This document shows, in pieces, positions 36,295-44,448 of a DNA stretch of 60,194 bases. The notes beneath the pieces were generated by a model that made no database searches, was not told where the DNA came from, and worked only from the letters and a program-made list of their open reading frames with translations. Numbering within the stretch: position 1 is the stretch's first letter; every line of letters starts with the position of its first letter. The stretch covers positions 1 through 60,194 of the forward strand of contig NZ_JADEXE010000005.1 of the NCBI RefSeq assembly GCF_015207265.1. The letters are read 5' to 3'. Source of the DNA: Nodosilinea sp. LEGE 07298 (GTDB lineage Bacteria > Cyanobacteriota > Cyanobacteriia > Phormidesmidales > Phormidesmidaceae). Position numbers and translations under genes: made by a program.

Positions 36295-37237
36295 TATTCT
36301 CAGAGTGAAAGGGCTGCCAGCCCTGGCCTCGGTAGCCATAGGCAGCTCTATCTGGGTGAAAAATTTCTGCCAAGATCTCTAAAGAATCGACCAGGCGAGG
36401 GCCAGGGCGGTTGAAGTACTGGTTGCCATCGGTCAGGTAAACCCGACCCGTTTGCACCGCTTTGAGCGACGACCATTGAGGATGGGCAATCAGCGCTGCA
36501 CTCTCGCGACGGGTCACGGCCAGGTTATAGCCGCAGGGCATGATCACAATCACCTCTGGGTCAGCGGCAATCAGGTCGTCCCAAGACATCCAGGGGGAGT
36601 GTTGGCCGACTTGGCCAAAGAGCGATTTGCCCCCCGCCAGGGCCACCAGTTCGGGCACCCAGTTGCCAGCGGCCATCAACGGCTCTGTCCACTCAATGCA
36701 GGCGACGGTAGGGGCTGGGAGGTTAGTGGTGCGATCGCAACAAATCTGCACCCGCTGCTTGAGCCCGGCTAAAACAGATTCCACCTGAACCCGCCCCGTC
36801 TCCCCTAGCAGAGTCACCCCAGTTCTATAGATGTCGTCCCAAACGTCGGCCAGGCGGTTGGGAGAAAGCGAAATCAGCTGAGGCTGGCCCTGGGTGAGTT
36901 GGGCCACGGCAGCTTCTACATCACCCAGGCTGACGGCACAGACTTCGCACTGGGCCTGGGTAATGATGTGGGTGGGCTGTAGTGCTTCTAGCATGGCGAC
37001 ATCGACCCGGTAAACGCTGAGGGCCGAGGTGAGCAGGTCGCTCACCCGCTGGTGAATTTCGCCGCTGCTGCCCTCGGGGTTAAATTTGGGTGCGGTGCAG
37101 ACGGGCAAAGCTTTGACAGTGGGCGGAAAGTCGCACTCGTGGCTGCGACCCACCAAAGATTCTTCTAGCCCCAGGCTACAGACAATCTCAGTGGCGCTAG
37201 GGATGAGGGAGATGATGCGGAGGGGCGTTTGGGTCAT
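36290..37237 (-). CDS. Cobalamin-binding / BtuF-like protein without signal peptide
   Basis: A 315-residue periplasmic-binding-protein fold of the TroA/BtuF group: RIISLIPSATEIVCSLGLEE at the start, VGRSHECDFPP, then the helical backbone THIITQAQCEVCAVSLGDVE and a C-terminal part (MPCGYNLAVTRRESAALIAH). No signal peptide or lipobox is visible, so unlike BtuF it may be cytoplasmic, as in several cyanobacterial relatives annotated cobalamin-binding. Its stop codon falls within the right duplication of the MITE, so insertion occurred just after the gene. Confidence 0.78.
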   Translation of the reverse strand: MTQTPLRIISLIPSATEIVCSLGLEESLVGRSHECDFPPTVKALPVCTAPKFNPEGSSGEIHQRVSDLLTSALSVYRVDVAMLEALQPTHIITQAQCEVCAVSLGDVEAAVAQLTQGQPQLISLSPNRLADVWDDIYRTGVTLLGETGRVQVESVLAGLKQRVQICCDRTTNLPAPTVACIEWTEPLMAAGNWVPELVALAGGKSLFGQVGQHSPWMSWDDLIAADPEVIVIMPCGYNLAVTRRESAALIAHPQWSSLKAVQTGRVYLTDGNQYFNRPGPRLVDSLEILAEIFHPDRAAYGYRGQGWQPFHSENN

Positions 37238-37408
37238 GGAAGATGCCAGTTTTAGACTTCAGACTTATCCCTAACTTAATTATCCCTGCAGCGAGGTGTG
37301 GGGACAAATCCTGAATTCTCTAAATTAGAGGCGCAGGAGCGCCATAGTGACAGTCCCAATACGCGAGGAGAATCGCTTCCCTCATCTAATAGTTAGGGGA
37401 TTGAGGTA

Positions 37409-37696
37409 CTAGCATTGGTAAACGCTGGATAAGCACTGAATCTGGGGTATTATCCAGCACTTTTGACAGATAATATCCCACTACCCATACTTAACCCTCA
37501 AATCTACTGGATAACATCTCGAAATATAGGACTTATCCGGCAGATTTGATGTTTAATTTCTTAAGAATTGGGTGTTATCCCGTAGATCTAACAGATAATG
37601 CCGAGCACAGAGGGTTTTGTCCAGCGGATCTAATACTTAACTCATAGTTAGCTAGCTCAGTATTCAGTAATTGTTTATCCTAGATCTAGAGAGATG
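37409..37696. repeat. Degenerate 42-bp tandem repeat array, about 6 copies
   Basis: Copies begin at 37450, 37491, 37533, 37575 and 37617, spaced 41, 42, 42 and 42 bp. A weak one starts near 37409 and a copy with a two-base deletion near 37675. Each has TTATCC.GCAGAT.TAA then about AGATAAT at a fixed place, for example TTATCCCGTAGATCTAACAG at 37575. The 42-bp period equals four helical turns. It fills most of the 491-bp gap upstream of the NmrA-like gene. The last ten bases before the next boundary include GTTAGCTAGC (37647-37656). Confidence 0.65.
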
Positions 37697-37728
37697 CACG
37701 AGATGCACGCTAGGCTCGGAGGCACTGA

Positions 37729-38598
37729 ATGCATATTATCCTTGGAGGTACTGGTAATGTTGGTTCAGCCGTAGCGCGGGCACTGCTCAAACGTTGTGAA
37801 CCAGTTCTTGTCGTCACTCGCGATCCCTCAAAAGCCGAAGAGTTGTGTCGGGGCGGTGCTGATGTTGCAGTAGCCGATGTGCATGATACGGAAACGCTTC
37901 GTAGTATCTTTCGTCAGGGACGGCGGTTGTTTTTGCTCAATCCGCCCGCTGCTCCTTCCTCCGATACGACTGCTGAAGAGCGACGCAGTTTAGCAGCTAT
38001 TTTGAGCGCGATCGATGGGACAAATTTAGAGAAAATCGTAGCCGAATCAACGTATGGAGCCCAACCTGGAGAGCGAATAGGCGATTTAGGGGTGCTTTAT
38101 GAAATGGAGCAGGCACTAACGGCCCAACCTATTCCTACAACGATTATTCGAGCCGCTTATTACATGAGCAATTGGCACGCATCTCTACAAGCAGCCCGCG
38201 AACAGGGAGTGGTACAGACGCTTTATCCAGAAGATTTCAAATTGCCGATGGTTGCTCCATTAGATATTGGTGAGGTAGCGGCTCGTTTAATGACTGAACC
38301 GATCGAGCAAACGGGGCTTCATTATGTTGAAGGTCCCGATCGCTACCCATCACAAGATGTAGCGGTTGCATTTGCGACGGCGCTGGGTCGTCCCGTTTCT
38401 GCTGAATCTGTTCCTCGTGACCAATGGTTGGCTATGTTCAAAAGTGTAGGATTCTCAAACGAAGCTGCCGAATCTTTCGCCAATATGACAGCAGTGACTC
38501 TTAATGAAGCATTTCCAGACTTCAACTCTGTTGAGCGGGGCGTAACTTCACTGCACAATTATCTCTCGCAGATGGTGCAATCAAGCGATCGCCAGTAA
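37729..38598 (+). CDS. NmrA/SDR-like NAD(P)-binding protein
   Basis: A 289-residue atypical short-chain dehydrogenase of the NmrA/quinone-oxidoreductase-2-like group: IILGGTGNVGSAVARALLKR (about 3-22) is the dinucleotide loop, followed by VVTRDPSKAEEL, VVAESTYGAQPGER (about 103) and a C-terminal region (SVPRDQWLAMFKSVGFSN). The usual Tyr-x3-Lys of catalytic SDRs is not evident, as in NmrA sensors. Codon use is more AT-rich than in the neighbouring core genes, consistent with transfer. An attC-like site follows its stop by 34 bp. Confidence 0.8.
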   Translation: MHIILGGTGNVGSAVARALLKRCEPVLVVTRDPSKAEELCRGGADVAVADVHDTETLRSIFRQGRRLFLLNPPAAPSSDTTAEERRSLAAILSAIDGTNLEKIVAESTYGAQPGERIGDLGVLYEMEQALTAQPIPTTIIRAAYYMSNWHASLQAAREQGVVQTLYPEDFKLPMVAPLDIGEVAARLMTEPIEQTGLHYVEGPDRYPSQDVAVAFATALGRPVSAESVPRDQWLAMFKSVGFSNEAAESFANMTAVTLNEAFPDFNSVERGVTSLHNYLSQMVQSSDRQ

Positions 38599-38631
38599 GA
38601 TGACTGGAAGTCCGCATCCAAATGCCAGCCA

Positions 38632-38715
38632 GCTAACAAGCGTGGTGCAGCGGATTGTTGTTATCTACTAGTGAAGTTGCAGAGTTCTTGCAACGGCTGA
38701 CTACGATCGTTAGCT
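38632..38715 (+). other. attC-like recombination site 1 (candidate)
   Basis: CTAAC (38633-38637) faces GTTAG (38709-38713). The arms pair as CTAACaAgCGTgGTgCAGC against the reverse complement of the right end, with one unpaired base in the left inner box, as in attC extrahelical bases. Outer core sites match RYYYAAC and GTTRRRY at 6 of 7 positions each. Length about 84 bp. It lies between the NmrA-like and LRAT-like genes. Confidence 0.55.
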
Positions 38716-38816
38716 AGCTTAACCCTTGGTCAGGTTAGTGAATAGAGGTTCCTCGCATCTGATGCTAAGTTTATATCAAAACAGCTTAATTTCTGAGCTA
38801 TAGTTTCGTCCAATTT

Positions 38817-39290
38817 ATGCCTTTATCCTCTGGTCAGACCGAAAAGACTATAGAAGCTATTAATTTTCTAGTTGATCCTTCAAGCAACCGATACGGGCAA
38901 TTACTTAATTGGCAAAATCTACCTGATCCGTTTTGGCATTATGGGATTGGCTTGTCCGATACTCATATTTTTGATACGGGTCAAGGATTATGCCCTTTTG
39001 AGCGGAATGAAGCAAATTTTGTTCTTGGTATTGACCACATTGCCTTTTCACCAGATCAAACCATTAAGCGTCTAAAGCACGCTCTTAGTGTTTTCGCAGA
39101 TTGGGAATATACCCTACCTGGCTAGAATTGCGAGCATCTTGGTCGATTGATTGCTACCGATCAGCCAAGATGTTATCAAAGTAGTCCTATTTGGTGGCTG
39201 TGCGACATGAATTCAGAGGGTGATCATAAAACTGCTCAGCAGGTTTTCCACAGTTACCTGAGCACGGTTGATCCTGACCTGACTCGCTAA
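38817..39290 (+). pseudogene. LRAT/NCEH-type acyltransferase-like gene interrupted by an in-frame TAG
   Basis: One frame runs 158 codons from ATG 38817 to TAA 39288-39290 with a single TAG at 39123-39125 (codon 103). Before the stop lies WHYGIGLSDTHIFDTG with the family His41. Immediately after it the frame reads NCEHLGRLIAT, the classic NC-E-H active-site motif with the catalytic Cys. LRAT-like proteins use this Cys with a His to transfer acyl groups or cut lipids. The 102-residue product alone would lack the Cys. Likely a nonsense-inactivated gene, though read-through is possible. The position of the second His is taken by Asp53. Confidence 0.72.
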
Positions 39291-39370
39291 CAGTGCTAAG
39301 TGCAACCCGTAGGGCTAAAGATGTGCCCAGCGAAGGTAACGATTCGGGCATCTTTAGCAGAGGGTTATAA
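39287..39370 (+). other. Weak attC-like/hairpin region 3 between LRAT-like gene and antitoxin
   Basis: Outer TAAC (39288-39291) faces GTTA (39365-39368), the inner TGCTAA pairs with TTAGCA, and a hairpin GCTAAAGATG(T)GCCC / GGGCATCTTTAGC lies at 39314-39358. As in attC site 2, the gene's TAA stop lies in CTAAC. The outer core sites match consensus poorly (about 5 of 7). A TATAAT box overlaps at 39366-39371, 17 bp after TTCGGG, a probable promoter for the toxin-antitoxin pair. Confidence 0.3.
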
Positions 39371-39406
39371 TGACTCTATGTCGCTCAAGTTGCCTGGAAT
39401 CTACTT

Positions 39407-39685
39407 ATGAGCCAGCAGTTGACTCTAGAAATTAGTGATGAAATCTATGCTGACCTCCAGCGTAAGGCTAATGCAGTAGGCATTTCCATAACAGAGTGGA
39501 TAGTTACTGTTCTCAGCAGACAGGGCGCGGCAGCTAACAGAGTGATGCTGACTCTAGAGCAGCAAGAGCAGGCACGGCAGAAGTTTAAGAGTCATGCAGG
39601 GGCAATCAGTCTAGGGTACGCGACGGGTACAGACAACGAAGCAATTGATGCAGACCTTGCAAAAGCTTATGCCGACGAGTATTAA
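39407..39685 (+). CDS. Antitoxin-like protein (ribbon-helix-helix/VapB type)
   Basis: A 92-residue protein beginning MSQQLTLEISDEIYADLQRK, a ribbon-helix-helix-like start (strand then helix, with ISITEWIVTVLSRQG). The C-terminal half is acidic and Gln-rich, as expected of a toxin-neutralising tail. It ends 12-15 bp before the PIN-domain gene in the same direction, the usual antitoxin-toxin order. A hairpin and a TATAAT-type promoter lie just upstream. Confidence 0.78.
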   Translation: MSQQLTLEISDEIYADLQRKANAVGISITEWIVTVLSRQGAAANRVMLTLEQQEQARQKFKSHAGAISLGYATGTDNEAIDADLAKAYADEY

Positions 39686-39700
39686 CGGCGGGGTTTCTTG

Positions 39701-40105
39701 GTGCTTTTAGATACATCTGGCTTGCTGTGCTACTTGCATCGTGATGAGCCGCAGCATGAGAAAGCTGTACAACTCGTTGATGATTTAACCAGTGGGCTTT
39801 TGACTCACAGCCATGTTCTGGCTGAGTTGGTGGCCCTCGCCCTGGTTCGTCGCCTTCCTCGAACTAAGGTTTTAGAGTTTGTAGTTGACTTGGTTGATAA
39901 CCCAGACATTGAAACGGTTTGGGTTGATGAGCAACTGCACCGAGAGGCTATGCAGCTTTTACTTGCTCGGCAGGACAAGGGGTATTCTTTGTGCGATGCA
40001 GTTAGCTTTGTCCTTATGCGCCAGCGAGGAATAACCAATGGCCTGACGACAGATCGCCATTTTGAACAGGAGGGATTTATTAGACTATTGCCGCCAGCTA
40101 GCTAA
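39701..40105 (+). CDS. PIN-domain toxin, VapC type
   Basis: A 134-residue PIN-domain RNase. The acidic residues are visible: [19 protein letters not shown] (first Asp near residue 4), an Glu in [16 protein letters not shown] (about 45), and the closing Asp pair in [16 protein letters not shown] and [15 protein letters not shown]. These residues bind Mg2+ for cleaving tRNA or rRNA in VapC toxins. Start GTG 39701 is favoured over TTG 39698. Its TAA stop lies inside the CTAAC of the attC-like site 2. Confidence 0.82.
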   Translation: MLLDTSGLLCYLHRDEPQHEKAVQLVDDLTSGLLTHSHVLAELVALALVRRLPRTKVLEFVVDLVDNPDIETVWVDEQLHREAMQLLLARQDKGYSLCDAVSFVLMRQRGITNGLTTDRHFEQEGFIRLLPPAS

Positions 40106-40185
40106 CACCGCGTTGGTGCGGGCGTTACAGAGGTTATCGATGGGTGTTCAAAATTATCTGCCGCCGCACAATTTAGCCGTTAGGA
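40101..40185 (+). other. attC-like recombination site 2 (candidate)
   Basis: CTAAC (40102-40106) faces GTTAG (40179-40183). The inner box GTGCGGgCG pairs with GTGCGGCG in the reverse complement of the right arm, leaving one unpaired G. The spacers in between are not paired, as expected of attC. Core sites match RYYYAAC and GTTRRRY at 6 of 7 positions each. The preceding vapC stop lies inside the left site and the following ATG lies about 45 bp after the right site, typical of cassette genes. Confidence 0.6.
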
Positions 40186-40226
40186 CAAAAAATATTGTTG
40201 GCGAGCTAAGCGCCAGGGAGCTAGTA

Positions 40227-40697
40227 ATGACAGACAGTAAACCTTACAAAATGGGCCAGTGTAGATGTGGGCAGGTTCAGTTTGAAGTCAGCTCAGAACC
40301 CCTCATGACGATGGCGTGCCACTGCACCGGGTGCCAGCAAATGACCGCAAGCGCCTTTAGTTTGAGCACGCTTTATCCCAGCAGCGGGTTCAAAGTAACG
40401 CAGGGTGAACCTGCGATCGGTGGACTGCACGGCGCAACGCGTCATTATTTTTGTGCCCACTGCATGAGTTGGCTATTCACGCGCCCCGAGGGTATGGATG
40501 ACTTCGTCAACGTGCGATCGACGATGATGGATGACGCCCAAACTTACAGCCCATTTATCGAGACCTACACCGACGAAAAGCTGCCGTGGGCAACAACCCC
40601 TGCCGTCCACAGCTTTGAAAAATTTCCACAGCCAGAAGATTTCCCGGCGTTGCTCTCTGAGTTTGCAAAACAACGCCATCGCAGCCATGAATCGTAA
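40227..40697 (+). CDS. GFA-family (glutathione-dependent formaldehyde-activating-like) zinc protein
   Basis: From ATG 40227 (GGGAG 6 bp upstream) this is 156 residues. Zinc-binding Cys pairs are present: [19 protein letters not shown] and FCAHCMSW, in the spacing of the GFA/CENP-V-like fold. The product probably binds zinc and a small thiol adduct, but the function in this context is unknown. An ORF starting at 40062 would overlap the toxin gene and the attC-like site and is less likely. Confidence 0.85.
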   Translation: MTDSKPYKMGQCRCGQVQFEVSSEPLMTMACHCTGCQQMTASAFSLSTLYPSSGFKVTQGEPAIGGLHGATRHYFCAHCMSWLFTRPEGMDDFVNVRSTMMDDAQTYSPFIETYTDEKLPWATTPAVHSFEKFPQPEDFPALLSEFAKQRHRSHES

Positions 40698-40747
40698 GCA
40701 TCAAGGTAACAACTCATATAGCGAGCCCCCCATTGGTTGGCACTGGG

Positions 40748-41899
40748 TTACAAATCGACCTCCCAGACAATGCCAAAGCCAGGCTTGGTATCGATGTAGG
40801 TGGTGTTGGGAGTGAGAAAGCGATCGCTCGTATTGACGGTATTGCCTCTGGCGGCTCTTCTCTGGGCATGCCAGCGTTCTTGGGCGGTGATGCGCGTTAC
40901 GGTAGCGTCACTCCGTAGCCCTACCGCCAGCCGGGTGCCATCTGGCGAAAGCGCAATACCGCTCAACTGCTGTCCATGTTCAAACAGTTGCAGCAGCTCA
41001 CCGTCTGGCAGCGACCACACTTCGGCAAAGCCATCGGTATAGCCCACCGCCAGGCGCGTGCCGTCAGCAGATAGCGAGATCGCCGTGATGGTGAAATCGG
41101 GATTTTCTACCGCCTGCACCAGCGCGCCATCTGCCGTCTGCCACACAAACGCGGCGGCGTCATTGTGGGCCGCTACAAGCGCACCGTCGGCACTGAGCTG
41201 AAGGTTGGTATGAATGATGCCACTAACCTTACCAACATCGGCAATGGCAACGGCGTCAGCAATACTGGCCAGGGGCCAGATATGAATGGTTTCGGTTTCA
41301 GCCCTGTAGGCGGCGAGAATGTCACCCTCGGCGGAGGTGGTCAGCTGCCCCATGCCCTGGGAGTCGGGCATCTCGGTGAACTGCTGCCCGTCAGCCAGAC
41401 GATAAAAGGCGATGCCAATGTCTTGGGCTAGCGCAAAGCCATTTACCAAGGGCAGGGCGGCAAACTCGGCAGTGCGCACCTCGGGGTCGGCCTGCCAGGT
41501 GCGCAGCAAATCGCCGTTGTAGTCAAAAAACTCGATGGCTTCTCGACCAACAGCAGCGATTTCAGGCCTGTTGCCCATAAATTTGGCCGAAAAACTCTCA
41601 AAGCTGGGCTTGAGTCTAAAGATGCGTTTTCCGCTGGCCGTCTCGTGAACTAGGGTATCGCCGCCTTTGGTGATTAGGTGGGCACCATCGGGCGAAAAGC
41701 CAACGACCCGAACGCTACGGCTGCCATTCACCACAGTGAACAGACAGCCGGACTCAACAGCGCAGGTGGTCTGGGCGGCCAGGCGCGGCTCAATCAGCGC
41801 TTTCGCCACGGCCCACAGCAAAAAACCGCCAATCAGCACGCCAAATACAGACAGCGTGCCCAATATCCAAAATTTGAAAATAGTTTTTAAGTTTGTCAT
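40748..41899 (-). CDS. Membrane-anchored WD40-repeat protein
   Basis: A 383-residue protein with an N-terminal membrane helix (about 9-32, LGTLSVFGVLIGGFLLWAVA) followed by a beta-propeller: repeats such as VRVVGFSPDGAHLITKGGD, ISLSADGTRLAVGYTDGFAE and IALSPDGTRLAVGLRSDATV, ending about residue 345. The propeller probably faces the periplasm or lumen and binds a partner protein. No enzymatic motif is present. A 295-bp gap upstream contains the direct repeat ATTTTCTCAACA (41905 and 41919). Confidence 0.82.
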   Translation of the reverse strand: MTNLKTIFKFWILGTLSVFGVLIGGFLLWAVAKALIEPRLAAQTTCAVESGCLFTVVNGSRSVRVVGFSPDGAHLITKGGDTLVHETASGKRIFRLKPSFESFSAKFMGNRPEIAAVGREAIEFFDYNGDLLRTWQADPEVRTAEFAALPLVNGFALAQDIGIAFYRLADGQQFTEMPDSQGMGQLTTSAEGDILAAYRAETETIHIWPLASIADAVAIADVGKVSGIIHTNLQLSADGALVAAHNDAAAFVWQTADGALVQAVENPDFTITAISLSADGTRLAVGYTDGFAEVWSLPDGELLQLFEHGQQLSGIALSPDGTRLAVGLRSDATVTRITAQERWHAQRRAARGNTVNTSDRFLTPNTTYIDTKPGFGIVWEVDL

Positions 41900-42128
41900 C
41901 TTTTATTTTCTCAACAATATTTTCTCAACAAAAATAACTAGCGGCAATTTGTACAGCTAAGCGATCGCATTCCCCGTTGCCAGCGGCTTGTTGTTCAACA
42001 ATTTATCAGGCCATGGTGATGGAGCGGTGATGAGAGATGCGCATGGAATGGTCAGCAGACTTAAAAAGTGGCGGTCTTTACCAAAATTTATTGGAAAAAC
42101 GTCGGCTAAATCAGCGGTGGGCAAGTTT

Positions 42129-42160
42129 AAGCCCCAGAGCTTTTGAACGCGCTGGGGCTT
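42129..42160 (-). terminator. Hairpin after the EF-G-like gene
   Basis: AAGCCCCAG (42129-42137) pairs with CTGGGGCTT (42152-42160). It lies 35 bp downstream of the EF-G-like stop on the minus strand and is followed there by AAACTTG, so it is a probable terminator. The rest of the 41900-42194 gap shows no gene. Confidence 0.6.
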
Positions 42161-42194
42161 AGGAGAGTGGTCTTGTTAGGGCTAGAGATTAGGG

Positions 42195-44225
42195 TTAGCG
42201 ATCGCACCCCACACTTGCCAATATGCGCTCGGTCAGCTTCTCAGGTACTGGGTCGAGGTGATCGTAGGTCCACTTAAAGAAGCCCACGCCCATGGTCAGC
42301 GACCGGAGTTCCAAAATCATGGTTTGCATTTCGGCCTGGGGCAGATGCCCCGTCACCACATCCCAGCCGGGCCAGTCGGCCTTGGCCTCGTAGCCCAAAA
42401 TCTGCCCCCGGCGACCCGTAATCAGCTTTAACACGTTGGAGGTGTAGAGGCTGGGCACCGAAATTTCGACCAGGGCAATGGGTTCGAGCAGGGTGGGGGT
42501 GCAGGCTGCCAGCCCCTCCTGCATAGCGATGCGGGCCGCCTGCTTAAAGGCATTGTCTGAGCTATCGACGTTGTGGTACGAGCCATTGGTGAGCGTCACC
42601 GCCACATCCACCACCGGAAAACCCAGCGGCCCGTGGTCGAGGTGTTCGCGCACGCCGGTTTCAACGCTGGGAATGTACTGCTTGGGCACCACGCCGCCGA
42701 CAATCGTGTCGCTAAAGGCAAAGCCATCGCCGCGCGGCAGCGGCTGAATGGAGAGATACACGTCGCCAAACTGGCCGTGACCGCCGCTCTGGTGCTTGTA
42801 GCGCCCGTGCACCGAGTCTTTGGCCTGGCGAATGGTCTCTTTGTAGGGCACCTGGGGCAGGTGGGTGGCCATAGGCAGGTTGTACTTGCGGCTGAGGCGA
42901 TCGATTGCCAGCTTCAGGTGCACATCGCCCTGGCCCCAGAGAATAACCTCGTGGGTGTCGCCGTGCTGCTCCCAAAAGAGCGAGGGGTCTTCTTCGAGCA
43001 GTTTGGTGAGGGCGGCGCTGAGCTTGACCTCGTCGCTGCGCTTGGCGGGGGTAATGGCCAGGGCGTAGACCGGGTCAATCACCGGGGCCTTGGGTAGAAG
43101 GGTATCGGGGTTGCCTTGGGGAGTGAGGGTATCTCCGGTCTGGGCACCCTCCAGGCGAGCCACGGCGACAATGCGACCGGCCTCGGCCCAGCTGAGGCTG
43201 TTTTGCTGCATACCCATCAGGTCGTAGAGTCCGCCCATGCGATCGCCATTCAGGCTGTCGCCATCTTTCAGCTCACCGCACCAGATCCGCACTAGCGATA
43301 GCTTGCCGCCCTGGGGGGTGTAGTAGGTTTTGAGCACCTGGGCCAGGGTGTCGTCGTCGCAGGCAATGCCTCTGCGATCGCAGGTAATGCTGGGTTCGGG
43401 CGCTTCTTTGACCAGGGCATCGAGCAAGGGACGCACGCCGTAGTCGGCCAGAGCCACGCCAATAAACACGGGCACAATCAGGTCGGCCCCCAGCTCCATT
43501 TTCAAATCGCGGACAATTTCGTCTTCCGGGGGGGTAATGTCCTCCAGCAGTTCTTCGAGCAGGTGGTCGTCGTAGTCGGCCAGGGTTTCGAGCATTTCGG
43601 CGCGGGCGGCCTGTTCCTCTGCCTGAAGCGAGGATGGCAGTGGCACAGGGTCAGCGGGGGCACCGGGGTGATAGTGAAAAGCCTGCTCAGTGACCAGGTC
43701 TATAAAGCCCACCAGGTCCTGGTTTTGGCGAATCGGGTACTGCTGAGGAATCACCGGGCGAGCGGAAACCTGGCGCAGGGCAGCCAGCACATCGGCAAAG
43801 GTGCCATTGGCGCGATCGAGCTTGTTAATCCAGATCAGGTGCGGAATGTCCCAGGTGTCGAGAAATTGCAGCAGGGGTGAGAGGGTGAGCACCTTGTTGG
43901 GGTCGGCTTCGCAGACCACGATCGCGGCATCGACTCCCATCAGGGCGTGGTTGGTTTCTTGCTGTAGCTCGACCGAGCCTGGGCAGTCTACGAATGTAAA
44001 ACAAATGCCGCCGTACTCAGTACTGGCGGCATTTAGTTCGACGGTCATGTTGCGAGCGCGGGCCTCCGGGCAGCTATCGCCGAGGGTATTGCCCTCATCG
44101 ACGCTGCCCTTGCGGGTTATGGCTCCAGTGACCGAGAGAATGCTTTCTAATAAGGTCGTCTTACCGCTAGAGTAAGCACCCACCAGCGCCACATTGCGCC
44201 GACCTGAAAGGACGTTTTGGGTCAT
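42195..44225 (-). CDS. EF-G-like translational GTPase (paralogue with altered G3 motif)
   Basis: From ATG 44225 this is 676 residues, preceded by AAGGAG at a good distance (44232-44237). It has domains of EF-G: G1 (GAYSSGKTTLLESIL), G4 (IWINKLDRANG), a beta-barrel domain II, domain IV-like segments (HGRYKHQSGGHGQFGDVYL), and the C-terminal GRRGQILGYEAK. In the G3 motif the usual DTPGH reads DCPGS, so the catalytic His is Ser. It may be a specialised EF-G2-like factor rather than the main elongation factor. Confidence 0.88.
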   Translation of the reverse strand: MTQNVLSGRRNVALVGAYSSGKTTLLESILSVTGAITRKGSVDEGNTLGDSCPEARARNMTVELNAASTEYGGICFTFVDCPGSVELQQETNHALMGVDAAIVVCEADPNKVLTLSPLLQFLDTWDIPHLIWINKLDRANGTFADVLAALRQVSARPVIPQQYPIRQNQDLVGFIDLVTEQAFHYHPGAPADPVPLPSSLQAEEQAARAEMLETLADYDDHLLEELLEDITPPEDEIVRDLKMELGADLIVPVFIGVALADYGVRPLLDALVKEAPEPSITCDRRGIACDDDTLAQVLKTYYTPQGGKLSLVRIWCGELKDGDSLNGDRMGGLYDLMGMQQNSLSWAEAGRIVAVARLEGAQTGDTLTPQGNPDTLLPKAPVIDPVYALAITPAKRSDEVKLSAALTKLLEEDPSLFWEQHGDTHEVILWGQGDVHLKLAIDRLSRKYNLPMATHLPQVPYKETIRQAKDSVHGRYKHQSGGHGQFGDVYLSIQPLPRGDGFAFSDTIVGGVVPKQYIPSVETGVREHLDHGPLGFPVVDVAVTLTNGSYHNVDSSDNAFKQAARIAMQEGLAACTPTLLEPIALVEISVPSLYTSNVLKLITGRRGQILGYEAKADWPGWDVVTGHLPQAEMQTMILELRSLTMGVGFFKWTYDHLDPVPEKLTERILASVGCDR

Positions 44226-44448
44226 CATAAACTCCTTGCCATGTAGCGATGGCATGTAGAGAAAGGCCTACGAAATGCAGGCTGGACGAGCTTGATGTGA
44301 AGCGACTCAGCTGTGTCTAACCTCAGATTAACCCGGCACTAAACCCTTGCTTAACCAGGTTCTAGAAAATTCACCTGTTGAAGTTTTGTGGTGAAGACTA
44401 TCGTGGGTTTTGTCGATGTGTAACGAGGGGCGTAACGTCTGAGTTTTT

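Noticed and set aside
37238-37400. Cobalamin riboswitch in the leader of the BtuF-like gene
   Set aside because: A GGGACTGTCACTAT-like string resembles part of the B12 element, but the conserved GCCACTG and B12-box segments are not in place, so it is not supported.
37588-37652. A third attC-like site in the repeat array (CTAACAG ... GTTAGC)
   Set aside because: The outer bases match but the inner arms do not pair, so it is more likely chance within the 42-bp repeats.
40062-40226. N-terminal extension of the GFA-family gene
   Set aside because: It would overlap the toxin gene and the attC-like site; the ATG at 40227 has its own Shine-Dalgarno sequence.
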